Part shown: positions 52,669 through 61,818 of the stretch, piece by piece | Layout of the letters: each line of letters begins with the position of its first letter | Position numbering within the stretch: position 1 is the stretch's first letter | Assembly (NCBI GenBank): GCA_041658785.1 | Contig: JBAZZL010000002.1 | Coordinates: 1-64,000, forward strand | DNA length: 64,000 bases | From: JAHJGG01 sp041658785 | GTDB lineage: Bacteria > Patescibacteriota > Patescibacteriia > Magasanikbacterales > UBA922 | Direction: 5' to 3' | Notes under the pieces: model-generated | Databases searched by the model: none | Seen by the model: the letters and a program-made list of their open reading frames with translations, nothing else | Told to the model about the DNA's origin: nothing | Translations under genes and position numbers: made by a program

Positions 52669-53481
52669 TCATCTTTCGTTAGGCCGCCGAGTGACTACGC
52701 GCGGTTTGCCCTCCGTAATAATAACCGTATGCTCAAAATGCGCGCATAAACTTTTATCCAATGTTGATATGCTCCAACCATCATCCGCCACGCCGATTTT
52801 ATAATCCCCCATCGTCACCATCGGCTCTATCGCGATTACCACGCCCGGCTCTAATTTCCAATTTTCTAAATTCTTATCATAATAATTCGGCACTCTCGGC
52901 TCCTCGTGCACCGCGTGCCCAACTCCATGCCCCACCAGATCCCGCACCACCCCAAACCCAAACTGCTCAACATAGTTTTGAATCGCTTTACCGATATCCG
53001 CTATAGTATTACCTACTACACATTTTTCAATCCCAATCTCCAATGCCTGCTTAGTCACTTCCAGTAATTTCTTCGTTGCCTTCGTCACCTTCCCCGCTGC
53101 CACGGTAATTGAAGTATCCGTAAACAACCCCCGTCCCCCATTCCCCTTTCCCCGTCCCACCGGGTATTCCATTCCAATATCAATACTCACAATATCGCCT
53201 TTTTTAACAACTTTCTCTTTATTGGCAATCCCGTGAACCAAATCCTCGTTAATACAAAAACAAACCGCGGTCGGAAACGGCGGATCGTTTTTTTTTCCTT
53301 GATAACCTTTAAATGAAGGCAGACCGCCCGCTTTTTTTATCAACCTCTCTGCTTCGTCGTCAATTTCTTTGGCATTAACGCCCGGTTTAATCATTTTCGC
53401 TAACTTTGCTAAAATCCGGCCAAGAATCTCGCCGCCTGCTTGTATTATCTTAACCTCCTCGGGTGTTTTTAGATACGCCAT
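52669..53481 (-). CDS. map: Methionine aminopeptidase (type I)
   Basis: 270 residues from the ATG at 53481 (MAYLKTPEEVKI); an in-frame ATG at 53523 overlaps adk and adds nothing conserved. Removes N-terminal Met. Metal ligands: two Asp (SIDIGM and TDTSITV), His in GHGVGHAVHEEP, Glu in AIEPMVT and in HFEHTV. Belongs to the secY-adk-map end of the ribosomal operon. infA and rpmJ, which often follow, are not here. Confidence 0.96.
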   Translation of the reverse strand: MAYLKTPEEVKIIQAGGEILGRILAKLAKMIKPGVNAKEIDDEAERLIKKAGGLPSFKGYQGKKNDPPFPTAVCFCINEDLVHGIANKEKVVKKGDIVSIDIGMEYPVGRGKGNGGRGLFTDTSITVAAGKVTKATKKLLEVTKQALEIGIEKCVVGNTIADIGKAIQNYVEQFGFGVVRDLVGHGVGHAVHEEPRVPNYYDKNLENWKLEPGVVIAIEPMVTMGDYKIGVADDGWSISTLDKSLCAHFEHTVIITEGKPRVVTRRPNER

Positions 53482-53495
53482 ACGTTCATTACAAT

Positions 53496-54188
53496 TTACC
53501 CCTCCAATCCGGCGGGCAAGCAATTACTATTTACCAACAACCGCCCAATCTCCTTTTCCACTTCCTCCATTGTTTTGCCCCCATCCACTCGCTTCAATAC
53601 ACCCCGCTTGTTATAATAATCCAAAATTCCCCTAATCGCTTCATTACCCTGATCAATGATCCGTTTTTTAATCACTTCTTCGCTATCATCCGGGCGCGGT
53701 TTGATTTCCCCGCCGCACTTGGGGCAGACGGTTAAACTGTAAGTAGCCGGAATCCAAGGAATTATCTCTCCACACGCCACGCACATCCGACGTTGGGTTA
53801 ATCGATTGAATGATTCTTCATCAGACAAGGCGATTTCTAATACCAAAACATCCTTAGCTAAATTCTTTTCTGTAAAAAATTCTTGATATTTTTTCGCTTG
53901 ATCCAAATTTCTAATCGCGCCGTCCAAAACCACGCCATTGCCTTGGTTTAAATATTTTTCAATTTCTTGAAATGCCAACTTATAAATCAACTTGTCGGCG
54001 ACCAATTTACCCGCTTTCATGTTGGCAAGCATTTTTTTATCTTCCGGCTCGGCGTTCGGGTTGGCGTCCAACGCGCGCAACAAATCGCCGGTGGAGATGT
54101 GGCCGTAATCATGCTTCTCGACAATTTTCTTTGCTTGGGTGCCCTTGCCGCTGCCGGGTGCGCCCATGAGAATTATCACTTTCTTCAT
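53496..54188 (-). CDS. adk: Adenylate kinase
   Basis: 230 residues from the ATG at 54188; upstream in-frame codons would run into the next gene. P-loop GAPGSGKGT at 9-17, DGAIRN where the usual motif is DGFPR, and a long LID with four cysteines (CVACG, CPKCGG) for zinc. The NMP-binding change (Ala-Ile-Arg-Asn) is a departure worth noting but Arg is kept. Placed between secY and map as is usual. Confidence 0.93.
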   Translation of the reverse strand: MKKVIILMGAPGSGKGTQAKKIVEKHDYGHISTGDLLRALDANPNAEPEDKKMLANMKAGKLVADKLIYKLAFQEIEKYLNQGNGVVLDGAIRNLDQAKKYQEFFTEKNLAKDVLVLEIALSDEESFNRLTQRRMCVACGEIIPWIPATYSLTVCPKCGGEIKPRPDDSEEVIKKRIIDQGNEAIRGILDYYNKRGVLKRVDGGKTMEEVEKEIGRLLVNSNCLPAGLEG

Positions 54189-54228
54189 AGACCAAAATTT
54201 AACCAAATTATCCCAAATTACATGAAAT

Positions 54229-54513
54229 CTATTTTGAGAAATACTCAACAAAAACCCTCATCAGTCCATCCCGATCGTACTGGCTGATTTTATTATTGTT
54301 TTTTAAGCCAGCCAATGCCTCGTAAATCTGCCGCAGAGAAATCTTACCATCGCCGCGCCGCTTGTCAATAATTGTCCGTTCCACCAATTCCACCTCGCCT
54401 GCTGCAAGAGTTCGGACATCCGTCTGCGAAACCATTCTCTTGATGTCAAACTCCGACAATTGTTTTTCCTCTTTTGAATATTTGTCCCCGGGTGAACCAA
54501 ATAAAAATCCCAT
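54229..54513 (-). CDS. Small conserved-type protein between secY and adk
   Basis: 94 residues, soluble. Starts MGFLFGSPGDKYSKEEKQLSEFDIKR, then a basic TIIDKRRGDGKISLRQIYEALAGLKNNNKIS. Not a known member of the spc operon. Helical prediction by eye suggests a small DNA- or RNA-binding or assembly factor, but nothing decides this. Confidence 0.65.
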   Translation of the reverse strand: MGFLFGSPGDKYSKEEKQLSEFDIKRMVSQTDVRTLAAGEVELVERTIIDKRRGDGKISLRQIYEALAGLKNNNKISQYDRDGLMRVFVEYFSK

Positions 54514-54654
54514 ATGTTTTAAGTTAAAAATTAGCTTAGATTAGCCAAATTAGTATAACACTTGATTGATGCTTCGTCAAATATCAAAAACCCGCCAACA
54601 GGCGGATGATAATTCGTATCTTGTGTTTCGTGTTACGTGCCTCGTGCCTCGTGA

Positions 54655-55929
54655 TTAAACTCGATCGTACTCATGCATTGTCAGCTGCGCTTCAATCTGC
54701 TTGAAAATATCAATTGCCACCGCAACAACGATAAGCAAACTGGTGCCGCCAATAGCCAAACTATTTGTTCCGGTAAAGCCCTGCAAGATAAGCGGCAGTA
54801 TCGCAATCATACCCAGGAATAAAGCGCCAATTAAGACAATTCTATTCATGGTCTTGCCAATATACTCCTCTGTCTGCTTCCCCGGCCGAATACCGGGAAT
54901 AAAACCTCCTTGCCTCTGCAAATTTTCCGCAACTTTATTGGGATGAAAAATAACTGCAGTATAAAAATAGGTAAAACAAAAAACAAGAAGAAAATAAAAT
55001 ATTCCATAAAACCACTGATTCTGAAAAATATAGATAATCTGCCTGGCAATGTTCGCCAACCTTCCGCCGCTATTTACAAAAAACTGCGCGACCGTTGGAG
55101 GGAATAAAATAACTGAAATAGCAAAAATGATTGGGATAACGCCGGCAGTGTTTACTCTAAGCGGCAGATGCGACTGGGCGCCTCCATAACCGCCGTGAGC
55201 GCCATGCGCCATTCTGGCATAACTAACAGGTATATTACGTTGTCCTTCACTAATAATTACCACTCCGACGACCGTTACAATCGCAATTACCAAAAACATA
55301 ATGTATGTATACAAATCGGATGGATTGTAGTTTACAAGTAAATTCTGCAAGGCCCCGGGAAGGGCGGCTATAATACCGGCAAAAATCAACAACGAGATGC
55401 CATTCCCAATATTTCTTTCTGTAATAAGTTCGCCGATCCACATTAAAAAAATGGTTCCGGCTGTGACGGTAATCATAATCGCCGCCAACCGATATGCGCT
55501 AAAATCCGGGATAATATTGGTTTGTGTCTGTCCCAAAAGCTTGATCAGACCAAAGGCCTGCAGCAGCGCAAGCGGCACCGCGGCAATCCGCGTATAATTG
55601 TTAATTCTGCGCCGTCCTGCCTCGCCTTCCTTCTGCATCTCCTCCAGTTGCGGAACTACCATCGCCAACAATTGGAAGATAATGGAAGAGGTAATATACG
55701 GAGCAACACCAAGCATAGCAATAGAAAAATTCTCAATAGTACCCCCAGAAAAAATATTCAATAGCCCCAAAATTTGATTGCCTGCCAAAAAGCTTCGCAA
55801 AGCCGCCACATCTACGCCCGGAATTGGGATATGAGCAACCGCTCTAAAAATAACAAGCATCCCCAAAACAAAAAGGATGCTATTGCGAAGACTTTTAATT
55901 TTCCAAATACGTTGAATTTTTTCCCACAT
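54655..55929 (-). CDS. secY: Preprotein translocase subunit SecY
   Basis: 424 residues from the ATG at 55929 (MWEKIQRIWKIKSLRNSILF); the in-frame upstream ATG lies in a repeat block. Channel of the Sec translocon, ten membrane helices; IPIPGVD after helix 1 as plug region, the NSGGR region, and the cytoplasmic loops with conserved Arg (RQGGFIPGIRPGKQTEEYI). Follows L15 as in most bacteria. The spacer 55938-56067 is an inverted block of ATACAAGATACATGG words. Confidence 0.97.
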   Translation of the reverse strand: MWEKIQRIWKIKSLRNSILFVLGMLVIFRAVAHIPIPGVDVAALRSFLAGNQILGLLNIFSGGTIENFSIAMLGVAPYITSSIIFQLLAMVVPQLEEMQKEGEAGRRRINNYTRIAAVPLALLQAFGLIKLLGQTQTNIIPDFSAYRLAAIMITVTAGTIFLMWIGELITERNIGNGISLLIFAGIIAALPGALQNLLVNYNPSDLYTYIMFLVIAIVTVVGVVIISEGQRNIPVSYARMAHGAHGGYGGAQSHLPLRVNTAGVIPIIFAISVILFPPTVAQFFVNSGGRLANIARQIIYIFQNQWFYGIFYFLLVFCFTYFYTAVIFHPNKVAENLQRQGGFIPGIRPGKQTEEYIGKTMNRIVLIGALFLGMIAILPLILQGFTGTNSLAIGGTSLLIVVAVAIDIFKQIEAQLTMHEYDRV

Positions 55930-56067
55930 ACAGTTATAAAATACAAGATACATGGATCAACACACAATATACATTGAGAAAAATACAAAATCAAATTTAC
56001 TAATTGTTTTGAATTACGAAATGTCATTGTCTATCATTCCATGTATATTGTAGTATATTGTATTTTG

Positions 56068-56514
56068 TTAAAAAGTAATCGTTCCTCCCGCTTTCTCTAT
56101 CAATTCTATCGCCTTTTTGCTGGCAATACAATGCCTGATTTCCAATTTCTTCTTAAGCTCGCCTGAAGCAACAATTTTGACACCATTTAGCGACGAGCGC
56201 ACTACACCTTTTTTGGCAAGTAACACCGGAGTTACTTTCTCCTCTTCAGAACAAACACGTTCAAGTGTGGCAAGAGTAACTACTCCTTTTTTCGGATATA
56301 AACTATTAAAACCGCGGAGTTTGGGAACCTTTTGCAATGATTGTTTGAACCCTAGCCGCTTCAAACCGCCTTTTCCGCCGGATCTTGCTTTTTGTCCTTT
56401 CAGCCCGCGCGCCGCATAAGTACCCTTTCCAGAGGCATTACCGCGACCCACACGCTTTGACTTCTTTTGTGATCCTCGTGCTGGCTTAATTGTATTTGGC
56501 GCTAAAGATGTCAT
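56068..56514 (-). CDS. rplO: 50S ribosomal protein L15
   Basis: 148 residues. N-terminal PARGSQKKSKRVGRGNASGKGTYAARGLKGQKAR (basic, Gly-rich) and the C-terminal ALVLI-type domain. Follows S5 after 4 bases with no L30 gene between them. Confidence 0.97.
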   Translation of the reverse strand: MTSLAPNTIKPARGSQKKSKRVGRGNASGKGTYAARGLKGQKARSGGKGGLKRLGFKQSLQKVPKLRGFNSLYPKKGVVTLATLERVCSEEEKVTPVLLAKKGVVRSSLNGVKIVASGELKKKLEIRHCIASKKAIELIEKAGGTITF

Positions 56515-56518
56515 ATCT

Positions 56519-57172
56519 TTATGTTGGGTTAAAGTCTATTTCTTTTTTTTGTTCTCTGTTCTCTTGATTTTCCAGCTTTATATCCTTTATATCTTTTGTA
56601 ATATCTGTAATATCCTCATTACCCGCATTCAATTTATCTTTCTTTTTTTCGTCTTTCCTTTGTTCAAATCTCTTATCAACAATTTTTGCTTTTTGCAAAA
56701 ACGACTGCAAGGCCTTAAAAGTCGCCTTTACATTTACGACTTTATTGTTAGATCTGCCCATCATCTTTGCCGATGCGTTTGGCACCCCTGCCAACTCAAG
56801 CACTGTCCGAATTGAGCTGCCGGCAATAATGCCAGAACCTTGCGGCGCCGGCTTTATCATTACTCGGCCAGCTTTGAACTTGGCTTCTACACGGTGCGGA
56901 ATTGTCTTTTTTTCAATTGGAACATAAATCATCGCCTTCTTTGCTTGATTCACGGCTTTTTCAACAGCAATCTGTACGTCCTTTCCTTTGTCCAAACCAT
57001 AACCTACTCTGCCCTTGCGGTCGCCAATAACCACACAGGCGCGAAAACTTAACTGCTTGCCTCCTTTGGTAACACGGGTAACACGCGCCAAATCAACAAT
57101 GTGCTGGTCAAATTCAGGTTTTTCTTTTTTAAATCTTTTTCCATCTCTGGACTTTCCTTTTCCTTGTGCCAT
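56519..57172 (-). CDS. rpsE: 30S ribosomal protein S5
   Basis: 217 residues from the ATG at 57172 (MAQGKGKSRDGK). Double-stranded RNA-binding domain (RVTKGGKQLSFRACVVIGDRKGRVG) and S5 C-domain (SGIIAGSSIRTVLELAGV). The usual length is about 165-170; the extra ~40 residues at the C-terminus (DITDITKDIKDIKLENQENREQ) come from a TATATCTTTTGTAATATC word repeat. Followed directly by L15. Confidence 0.97.
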   Translation of the reverse strand: MAQGKGKSRDGKRFKKEKPEFDQHIVDLARVTRVTKGGKQLSFRACVVIGDRKGRVGYGLDKGKDVQIAVEKAVNQAKKAMIYVPIEKKTIPHRVEAKFKAGRVMIKPAPQGSGIIAGSSIRTVLELAGVPNASAKMMGRSNNKVVNVKATFKALQSFLQKAKIVDKRFEQRKDEKKKDKLNAGNEDITDITKDIKDIKLENQENREQKKEIDFNPT

Positions 57173-57211
57173 ACTTTTAATTATTAATTTTAACAACAAA
57201 AAATACTTTAA

Positions 57212-57586
57212 TTAGAATAACAAACCATTCTCTCTTGCTCCTTCGGCCAATGCCTTGATTTTGCCGTGGTATTTATAACCAGCTCTGTCAAAGACAACAG
57301 TCTCTATTTTCAAAATCTTTGCTTTTTCCGCCAAAAGCTTGCCTAGCAAATATGCCTGCGCCACCTTTCCTTTTCGTTCTCCGGCATCACCCTGAACCTC
57401 GGCGGTTTTGCTGTTCAAAGCCGCGAGCGTCTTCCCTTCTTGATCATCAATAAGCTGAATATACATGCCGTTCAAGCTGCGGTGTATATTCAATCTGGGC
57501 TTTTCTGCTGTACCAGAAATCTTTGCTCGCACTCTCAATCGCCGGCGCTCTCTTCTTTCGCGCTTTGTGATGCGTTTTTTATTCAT
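57212..57586 (-). CDS. rplR: 50S ribosomal protein L18
   Basis: 124 residues. Binds 5S rRNA. KPRLNIHRSLNGMYIQLIDDQEGKTLA and the VVFDRAGYKYHGKIKALAEGARENGL end are typical. Confidence 0.97.
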   Translation of the reverse strand: MNKKRITKRERRERRRLRVRAKISGTAEKPRLNIHRSLNGMYIQLIDDQEGKTLAALNSKTAEVQGDAGERKGKVAQAYLLGKLLAEKAKILKIETVVFDRAGYKYHGKIKALAEGARENGLLF

Positions 57587-57629
57587 ACTTCTTTTTATAA
57601 ATGATATAAATCAAAAAAACAAAATATGA

Positions 57630-58184
57630 TTAAGCCCCGGCCGTCTTGCCAGCCACCTTGCCGGCCTTTCTCCGGACTACTTCATCAAGATACTTGATGC
57701 CTTTGCCTTTATACGGCTCTGGCTTGCGAACTGATCTAACCTCTGCGGCGACCTGGCCCAAAAGTTCCTTATCAGCGCTTTCAAGTGTAATGATATTTTT
57801 TTCTACCGCCACGCTCATCCCTTTCGGCATTTCAAATATTATTGGATGGGAAAAACCAACTTCTATTTTCAAATCTTTCCCCTGTAATGAAATCTTGTAT
57901 CCAACCCCATTGATTTCCAATTGTTTTTTGAATCCCTCTGAAACGCCAGTGATCATATTCTTTATGTGGGAAGCAAACGTGCCCCACAACGCGCGCTCTT
58001 TCTTCTCCTCTTTGTTTACTACATCACAAGTAACGGTACTGCCATCATTGACATTAACCGCAACCAATGGATTGAGTACTCGCTTCAATTCGCCTTTTGG
58101 CCCCTTTACCGCGACAAAACCATCTTTTACTTCAACAGTTACGCCTTGAGGGATGTGAATTGTTTGTTTTCCAATTCTTGACAT
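57630..58184 (-). CDS. rplF: 50S ribosomal protein L6
   Basis: 184 residues. MSRIGKQTIHIP start, KGPKGEL, and the conserved C-terminal domain with EPYKGKGIKYLDEVVRRKAGK. Upstream spacer (58185-58322) is a word-repeat block related to 14686-14739. Confidence 0.97.
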   Translation of the reverse strand: MSRIGKQTIHIPQGVTVEVKDGFVAVKGPKGELKRVLNPLVAVNVNDGSTVTCDVVNKEEKKERALWGTFASHIKNMITGVSEGFKKQLEINGVGYKISLQGKDLKIEVGFSHPIIFEMPKGMSVAVEKNIITLESADKELLGQVAAEVRSVRKPEPYKGKGIKYLDEVVRRKAGKVAGKTAGA

Positions 58185-58322
58185 ACAAATATTATAATCC
58201 TAATATTATTATCCTAATCTGCAAATTTCCGAATACCGCGAATATCTTAATAATTTTTTATTTCATTTGTTATTATTAGGATATTCGCAGATTCGGATGG
58301 AATTCGTTGTATTCGGATTATA

Positions 58323-58712
58323 TTAATATACTGAACAAATAACCTCTCCTCCCACCCTTTCTTTCCTTGCCTGTTTATTGGTCATCAAACCTCTGGGGGT
58401 GGACACGATTGCAATGCCATAATCATTTAATACGCGCGGCATGTCGCAGGCTTTTTTATAAATCCTATGTCCAGGCGTGCTTTCACGCTTTATTGACTGG
58501 ATCGCGGGAATTTTTCCATTATATTTCAATTTCAACACCAATTTGGAATGCGTCCCTTCGACTTTTTTAACCTCATCAACATATCCTTCATGATTCAAAA
58601 TATCAGCAACCGCCTTCTTTATTTTAGAAAAAGGAAGCTCCACAGCGCCCTTGCGCGCCAGCTGTGCGTTTCTTATTCGAGTTAACATGTCGGCAATTGG
58701 ATCAGTCATCAT
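58323..58712 (-). CDS. rpsH: 30S ribosomal protein S8
   Basis: 129 residues. TDPIADMLTRIRNAQLARK start and GIAIVSTPRGLMTNKQARKERVGGEVICSVY end. First of two ATG codons is assumed. Confidence 0.97.
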   Translation of the reverse strand: MMTDPIADMLTRIRNAQLARKGAVELPFSKIKKAVADILNHEGYVDEVKKVEGTHSKLVLKLKYNGKIPAIQSIKRESTPGHRIYKKACDMPRVLNDYGIAIVSTPRGLMTNKQARKERVGGEVICSVY

Positions 58713-58738
58713 AATATTTTACACTTAATCACTTTAAC

Positions 58739-58924
58739 ACTTTAGCACTTTAACACTTTAGCACTTGAGCACTTTAACACTTTAGCACTTGAGCACTTTA
58801 ACACTTTAGCACTTGAGCACTTTAACACTTTAGCACTTTAGCACTTGAGCACTTTAACGCTGAGGCACTTTTCCAATTTACTTGGGAATAAATCGTGCTA
58901 AAGTGCTTCAGTGCTAAAGTGCTT
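58739..58924. repeat. CACTTTAACACTTTAG tandem repeat between S8 and S14
   Basis: More than ten near-copies of CACTTTARCA/CACTTGAG words, closing with inverted copies TGCTAAAGTGCTTCAGTG. About 185 bases inside an operon that is normally tight. Related words are in folC (20285) and near 43272. Confidence 0.9.
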
Positions 58925-58932
58925 AGGCGATT

Positions 58933-59118
58933 TTACCAGCTGGACTTTCTGACACCTGGCAATTTGCCTTGGTTTGCCAGCTCGCGAAAACAAATACGAC
59001 ACATATTAAACTTTCTCATATAGCCGCGCTTTCTGCCGCATTTCCAACAACGTCTGACTATTCTTGTGCTAAACTTTGGTTTTCTATTTGATTTTGCAAT
59101 TTGTGACTTTTTCGCCAT
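58933..59118 (-). CDS. rpsN: 30S ribosomal protein S14, zinc type
   Basis: 61 residues, the short form with two CxxC pairs (CWKCGRKRGYMRKFNMCRIC) and the LPGVRKSSW end. Confidence 0.96.
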   Translation of the reverse strand: MAKKSQIAKSNRKPKFSTRIVRRCWKCGRKRGYMRKFNMCRICFRELANQGKLPGVRKSSW

Positions 59119-59138
59119 ACAAATTATGTAAATTTACA

Positions 59139-59684
59139 TCATCTTTCACTAAACGGAAATCCCAGCGCCTTTAGCAGCGCCAGTCCTTCTTCTTTATTCT
59201 TGGCAGTAGTGGTGATAACGATTTCTAAACCATGAATCTTATCGACCGCTTCGCTTGAAATTTCAGGAAACGCGATATTCTCTTTCAAACCAAGGGTATA
59301 ATTACCTTTTTTATCAAAACTCTTTGGACTGATTCCACGAAAATCCCGGACTCGAGGCAATGTAACGCTAATTAACTTATCAACAAAATAATACATCATT
59401 TTCCCACGAAGTGTAACTGATGCGCCGACATCCATGCCTTGCCGGATCTTAAAGTTCGAAATAGCCTTTTTTGCCTTATTATGGATCGGCTTCTGTCCGG
59501 TGATTGATGCTAATGTTTTCTCTACATTTTCAATAAAAGCGCTCTCTTTCGCGTGCCGGCCATACCCGACATTCACCGTTACCTTCTGAATTCTTGGGAC
59601 TTGCATAATATTTTTATACCCAAGCTGATCCTTAAGCGCGGGAGCTATTTGTTCTTTGTATTGTTTGTACAATCTCGATTGCAT
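59139..59684 (-). CDS. rplE: 50S ribosomal protein L5
   Basis: 181 residues. Binds 5S rRNA and forms a bridge with the 30S head. MQVPRIQKVTVNVGYGRHAKE, TGQKPIHNKAKKAISNFKIR, RDFRGISPKSFDKKGNYTLGLKE are typical. The upstream spacer (59685-59779) is a self-complementary GCCAATAGC word block. Confidence 0.97.
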   Translation of the reverse strand: MQSRLYKQYKEQIAPALKDQLGYKNIMQVPRIQKVTVNVGYGRHAKESAFIENVEKTLASITGQKPIHNKAKKAISNFKIRQGMDVGASVTLRGKMMYYFVDKLISVTLPRVRDFRGISPKSFDKKGNYTLGLKENIAFPEISSEAVDKIHGLEIVITTTAKNKEEGLALLKALGFPFSER

Positions 59685-59779
59685 ATTAATCTAGTTCATG
59701 GTTCTCAGCCAATAGCTATTAGTTATTTTGCAAAATTTTATTGGCTACAAATTATTGGCTTTGAACTGCCGGCTTAATC

Positions 59780-60100
59780 CTAATCAATAAATTCTCCGCT
59801 CCGTTTTGCGACTCTCTTTTTATCTTCACCTTCAATGACAAAACCGACACGGGTTGGCTTCCCTGATTTTGGATCAATCAGCATTACATTGCTGATATCA
59901 ATCGGAGCAGACAACTCTATTGTCTGCCCTTTCTGGCCGCGCTGGCGCGGACGCAGATGCTTTTTTAATATATTAATACCCTCTACAACCGCATATCTTC
60001 TATTTGTATTTTTATTTGTTAATACCTGAATGACCTTGCCGGTTTTCCCGCGTTCTTTTCCTGATAATACTTTTATTTTGTCTCCAGTTTTAATTTTCAT
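59780..60100 (-). CDS. rplX: 50S ribosomal protein L24
   Basis: 106 residues. KOW motif KVLSGKERGKTGKVIQV near the start and GINILKKHLRPRQRGQKG. The L24-L14 spacer contains AATTTCCAATTTC words (60211-60250). Confidence 0.96.
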   Translation of the reverse strand: MKIKTGDKIKVLSGKERGKTGKVIQVLTNKNTNRRYAVVEGINILKKHLRPRQRGQKGQTIELSAPIDISNVMLIDPKSGKPTRVGFVIEGEDKKRVAKRSGEFID

Positions 60101-60248
60101 AATTTGTTGATTCGAATCAGCTGATATACTCCCTTGCTCTATTTAATTTCAATTTTGAATTTTATCCATACATTATTATTCTATTAAGATTCAGCTAAAA
60201 AACCAATTTCCAATTTCCAATTTCTAATTTCTAATTTCTAATTTCCAA

Positions 60249-60620
60249 TTACACTACTTCCGACGCTAACGAAATAATCTTCTGGAATCCTTTGATGCGT
60301 AATTCTCGGGCAACCGGACCAAAAATGCGCGTCCCTTTTGGTTCTTTGTCTTTTTTATCAATAATTACCGCCGCATTTTCATCAAATCTAATATAGGTGC
60401 CGTCTTTTCTGCGCCGCTCTTTCTTTTGTCTGACAATTACCGCGTGAACTATATCGCTCTTTTTGACTGCGCCGCGCGGGTCTGCCTCTTTTACTGTACA
60501 CGTGATAATGTCGCCAAGCTGAGCATATCGTTTCTTGTATCCGCCAAGCACACGAATACACATTAGCTTTTTTGCGCCGCTATTATCTGCTACTTTTAAC
60601 ATTGTCCGGTGTTGAATCAT
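60249..60620 (-). CDS. rplN: 50S ribosomal protein L14
   Basis: 123 residues from the ATG at 60620 (MIQHRTMLKVADNSGAKK), the usual start. RVLGGYKKRYAQLGDII and FDENAAVIIDKKDKEPKGTRIFGPVARELR are diagnostic. Confidence 0.97.
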   Translation of the reverse strand: MIQHRTMLKVADNSGAKKLMCIRVLGGYKKRYAQLGDIITCTVKEADPRGAVKKSDIVHAVIVRQKKERRRKDGTYIRFDENAAVIIDKKDKEPKGTRIFGPVARELRIKGFQKIISLASEVV

Positions 60621-60679
60621 ATATACATCCAAATTACTCCGCCTAAGGCTGACCTGCCTTGAGTGCAGAATGGCGCAAT

Positions 60680-60967
60680 TTACGACTTTTTAACAACTTC
60701 CAATAATCTCCATCGTTTGGTCTTGCTCAACGGCCGACACTCTTGAAATATCACCCGATCTCCAACCTTTGTCTCGTTTTTCTCATCATGTATTGCATAT
60801 TTCTTGGAACTAATGTATTGCTTGTGGTACTTTTTATGCATCTTGGCGGTGATAACCAAAACATGCGCAGTCTTATTTTCATTTTTATTAACCACTTCCC
60901 CCTCAAATCGACGGCGTACTTTTGTCTGTCCGGTTTTCTGTTGCGATTGCTTCGTGTCTTTATCCAT
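60680..60967 (-). CDS. rpsQ: 30S ribosomal protein S17
   Basis: 95 residues. OB fold with RRRFEGEVVNKNENKTAHVLV, KKYHKQYISSKKYAIHDE, VGDRVIFQECRPLSKTKRW. N-terminal Gln/Lys-rich tail is a little longer than usual. Confidence 0.96.
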   Translation of the reverse strand: MDKDTKQSQQKTGQTKVRRRFEGEVVNKNENKTAHVLVITAKMHKKYHKQYISSKKYAIHDEKNETKVGDRVIFQECRPLSKTKRWRLLEVVKKS

Positions 60968-61018
60968 ATTATTTTAAATTTGGCATCTATTGAGAAACTG
61001 CGCCATTGTTTTGGTTAA

Positions 61019-61213
61019 TTACTTTGAAAATTTTCTTTGATTCAAGATCGTCAAAATGCTCGCGATCGTCTTCCTGACTTTAGAAATTAATTTAACATTT
61101 TTTAGCTGTCCCTCGCTTGCTTTAAACCTCAGCTCGCGAAGCTCATTTTGCTTCTCTAAAAACAACTCATTCAACTCTTTATCATTTTTTCGTCTATAAT
61201 CAATAGTTTCCAT
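61019..61213 (-). CDS. rpmC: 50S ribosomal protein L29
   Basis: 64 residues from the ATG at 61213. Two-helix protein: NDKELNELFLEKQNELRELRFKA and a second helix VRKTIASILTILNQRKF. Upstream of it is the hairpin block 61313-61383. Confidence 0.93.
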   Translation of the reverse strand: METIDYRRKNDKELNELFLEKQNELRELRFKASEGQLKNVKLISKVRKTIASILTILNQRKFSK

Positions 61214-61312
61214 ATTAACAAATTTATCTCCAACCCCTTCCAAAATACCCCGCAGGAAGACACTTGGATTTAATCAATGGTATGAACCCTGGAGCAAACT
61301 CTGGACTCTTGT

Positions 61313-61383
61313 TCCGTCCCGACACAAAATCGGGACGGGAAAACTTGTCCGGCGCAGCCCGTCCGCCAGCTGGCGGACGGGCG
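61313..61383. repeat. GC-rich hairpin block between L16 and L29
   Basis: Includes a 24-bp perfect palindrome (61358-61381) whose 20-bp core is identical to the tRNA-Arg terminator palindrome at 12440, plus a GTCCCGA/TCGGGAC hairpin. No T-run, so read-through is likely. Confidence 0.75.
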
Positions 61384-61401
61384 GAGACGGATTTATCAAC
61401 T

Positions 61402-61815
61402 TCATTTCTTGGCGACAAATCTTGATTTAACTGGCATTTTGTGGCCGGCTAATACCAGCGCCTCTTGCGCTTTTTCTTTTGACACGCCTTCCATCTCAAA
61501 CATCACCGTTCCCGGCTTGACTGTGCACACATAATGATCCGGCGTGCCTTTTCCCCCTCCCATCGGCACTTCCGATCCTTTCTTCGTCACTGGACGATCT
61601 GGAAAAATCCTTATCCATATTTTCCCGCCACGTCTGACATATCTTGTCATTACTCGCCTTGCCGCTTCAATCTGTCTGGAAGTAACCCAAGAATACCCCA
61701 GCGAAGACAAACCATAACTTCCAAAAGCTATAAAATTTGTCCTCGTAGCCAGACCCTTTCCTCCGCGGCGCGGCCGGTGCCATTTTCTGTGTTTTGCTTT
61801 CTTAGGTATTAACAT
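61402..61815 (-). CDS. rplP: 50S ribosomal protein L16
   Basis: 137 residues. MLIPKKAKHRKWHRPRRGGKG start, ITSRQIEAARR-like TSRQIEAARRVMTRYVRRGGKIWIR, GGGKGTPDHYVCTVKPGTVMFEM. S3 ends 3 bases upstream. Confidence 0.97.
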   Translation of the reverse strand: MLIPKKAKHRKWHRPRRGGKGLATRTNFIAFGSYGLSSLGYSWVTSRQIEAARRVMTRYVRRGGKIWIRIFPDRPVTKKGSEVPMGGGKGTPDHYVCTVKPGTVMFEMEGVSKEKAQEALVLAGHKMPVKSRFVAKK

Positions 61816-61818
61816 ATC

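Noticed and set aside
58739..58924. Possible CRISPR array between S8 and S14
   Set aside because: The units are 8-24 bases, nearly contiguous and variable; there are no unique spacers of regular length and no cas genes nearby.
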